From Paralithodes platypus (Eukaryota > Arthropoda > Malacostraca > Decapoda > Lithodidae): a DNA stretch of 64,000 nt. Position 1 is the first letter of the stretch. Each line of letters opens with the position of its first letter. The position numbers and the translations under genes were made by a program. Below are positions 39,101 through 42,100 of this stretch, in pieces. The notes beneath the pieces were generated by a model. It was not told the origin of the DNA. It searched no databases and was given only the letters and a program-made list of their open reading frames with translations. Location of the stretch: positions 4,673,103 to 4,737,102 of the forward strand of contig CM064552.1 in the NCBI GenBank assembly GCA_032716605.1, written 5' to 3'.

Positions 39101-42100
39101 CCAGTGATGTAATTTAATTATTTTGAGCTGAATTCAGATGTTTTTGATAACAACAAACTATAATAAACACTTAGAAAGGAATTTTCGTCATACAATTTAC
39201 CCAAAATAACACCGAAAACGGAATATTTTGTTTTTAATTATTTCTTAGTGAAGGAGACGCGAAGATTCGTCATTGTTAATTTTGCTGCGACGGTGTTGAG
39301 GTGTTGTTCTGATACGTGCTGTTTTGAAGATATATTATTGAATTAATTGATTTAACAAAATATTATTAATACTTTCTTGCTTCATTTAACAAATATTTAT
39401 CATAGTATTATTTGTAATGGCACGTAAATTGAGCATTACATCAGCAAGTGAAACATTTCACGACTGTGATTCCAAAAGTATGGAATCTTTCACCGATTGC
39501 CGATCCGAAAATAGTGAAAGTTTTACATCAAACGAAATCAGCATAACAATGGACAGTGATCAAACACTTTCAGAGGATAATCTAACCCAACAAATGGCCG
39601 AACAAAAGTCCAAGATGGGGATTTTCAGGAAACTATGGTTGGGACTTTTGGGTTTTCTGTTCTTCTCTCTGTTGACCATCGATGTATCCTGTACCCTTTA
39701 TCTTCAGGTTAAAGTGGCCCCCAAAATCCCCAAGGACATCGCCGGGGGTCTGTCTATGATGGTTAAAAGTGGCGTCCCCGTGGAAGCTATACTGGGACCT
39801 AACGTGGATAGTGATAAATTTGATCACTTTATTCATGTAGTCTATAAAATGTTCAAGACCTTCCCGGGGATGCCAGACTTTGATGAAGTGATAGCAAAAT
39901 ACACGGGTATCGAGAGCCTCCCCGTACTGAAAAATGAGGTGAACAATGGTCTCATACTATTGTTTACCACTGAAACTTTGCTTCTGGTGAGTATTTTCAG
40001 TTTTTATTTCCTTATATCTGCATGGTACCGTGTAATAGCTATAATAATTTGCTTAGCATTTGGCTTGAGCTTGTTCGCTTGCCAGTGGGCCATGAGTCTA
40101 CTATTCTATGTGCAGATTCTCGGCCCCTTGCAGTATTTCAACGTCATCGAGACTAAGCCGGTCTGGTACGCCATGCAGGGTGTTCAGAGTGCCGTCATTT
40201 GCTGGTTCCTGGCAAAACTTTTCATCTACATTTTGGCGCTCCAGCAAACACCTGCCATCTTTCGCCGCAAAACACAATCGGTTGATCCCGAACCGGTTTT
40301 TGACTGTCCCGTGTGAGATTGGCTCGTTTCTGAATTTACCGGGTTAAGGTCATATGTATTATATCGTACTTTTTAGTTTTATGGATATTAACGTTAGTTT
40401 TAGCCCTTTGAAGATTATGACGCATTTTGACAGTTTATTCTGGCTATCATTAGACGATTTTATACAGGTTAAGAAGGATCTATGGAAATGATAAGGGTAA
40501 AGACTATTTCATTAGCCCTCTGACTTCCATATACCCCTCCTAATATAAATACAATTGTCTAATAGTAGCCGGAAAACAGAAAAAATGCGTATTGGATCTT
40601 GAAAGAATTAACATATTTTAGTTTTTAGTTATATGGATATAAATTATAGATATGTACACGATCTAATATATATAGACTTAGTAATTTTAGTTGTATAGAT
40701 ATTAATTTTATATTTGTATACCGTATATGAATAGACTTAACAATTTTAGTTTACTATACTTAGACCTTACACAAAGAGCTTTTGACGGCATCAACTCAGC
40801 TAGACCACCACACAGATCACTATTAGCCACACTCGACATTAGTAAAGCCTTCGATGCCATCCCCCGCCACAACCTAACAAACAAAATCTACAACACAAAC
40901 ATGCACAACAACACAAAAAGGTGGCTGGCCAACTTCCTAGCAGGCAGATGTGCACACGTATCTTTTGCCGGTCAGTCATCTAAAATCAGAAACTTTCCAA
41001 ACGGAGTCCCACAAGGATCCGTCCTATCGCCCGCACTCTTCAATCTGTACATGCACGATATAACTACACCCAATACGCCCCAAATAAACTTAGCCTCCTA
41101 TGCAGATGACATAACACTCACATGTACACACCATGACCCAAAAAGAGCAACAGATCTCCTTCAACCCTATCTAAACACACTACATGGCTGGTGCACTACA
41201 AACAGACTTAATCTAGCCCCAGCCAAATCCACCGCAACCTGCTCACAAGCTGGACAGGTGAACACGAATACATCCCTCAACTCACCATAAACAACACACC
41301 ATAAACAACACACCCCTAACACATACACACACACCCAAAATCCTAGGAGTAACATATGTTACTCATAGGACATTCAAACAGCACACCACAAACATTAAAA
41401 AGACACTGACACCCAGACTTAATGCCCTCAGGTCACTTGCTCACACAAAATTTGGACACAACAAAGAAACTACCACCACAGTATATAAATAATACATAAG
41501 ATCAGTGATGGTATACGCAAGCCCAGCCTGGGCTTCTAACCTAACTGAAACACATCATAAGAACTTACAGACTATTCAAAACAAAGCCCTGAAGATCATT
41601 ACAGGCTGCACAGCTACTGCACCCACAGATCACCTAAATCAAGAAACCAAAATCCTCAAAGTCAAAGACTATCTGGACATGAGAGGCACTCAATTCCTGG
41701 CAGCAGCCTCCACGAACCAAGACCACCCACTAAACTACATGGCAACACACCCACAGACACCAAGAAATATCAAAACAACACCCAGCACACGGTATCACAC
41801 ACAATTATTGTCCTCTCTCCCTCCCTGCCCACCCCGAACCAACTTCCAGAAGCACATCCATACTCATATCTCTCGCCAATCCATCCACTCCCTCACAGAC
41901 AGCACGCAGCTGCATGCACGACCTCCCGAAATCCATCCTTCCGAATCCTCCCTCCCTCGCGAGGACAGAGTCCACCTGGCCAGGCTGAGATGCGACACCA
42001 TCCAGCTCTCCTGAGCTATCAGAAGAGACTGGATGACTCCGTTGCCGACGCCTGCCCGGGATGTAACACAGCACCCCATACCATTAAACACATTATAGAA

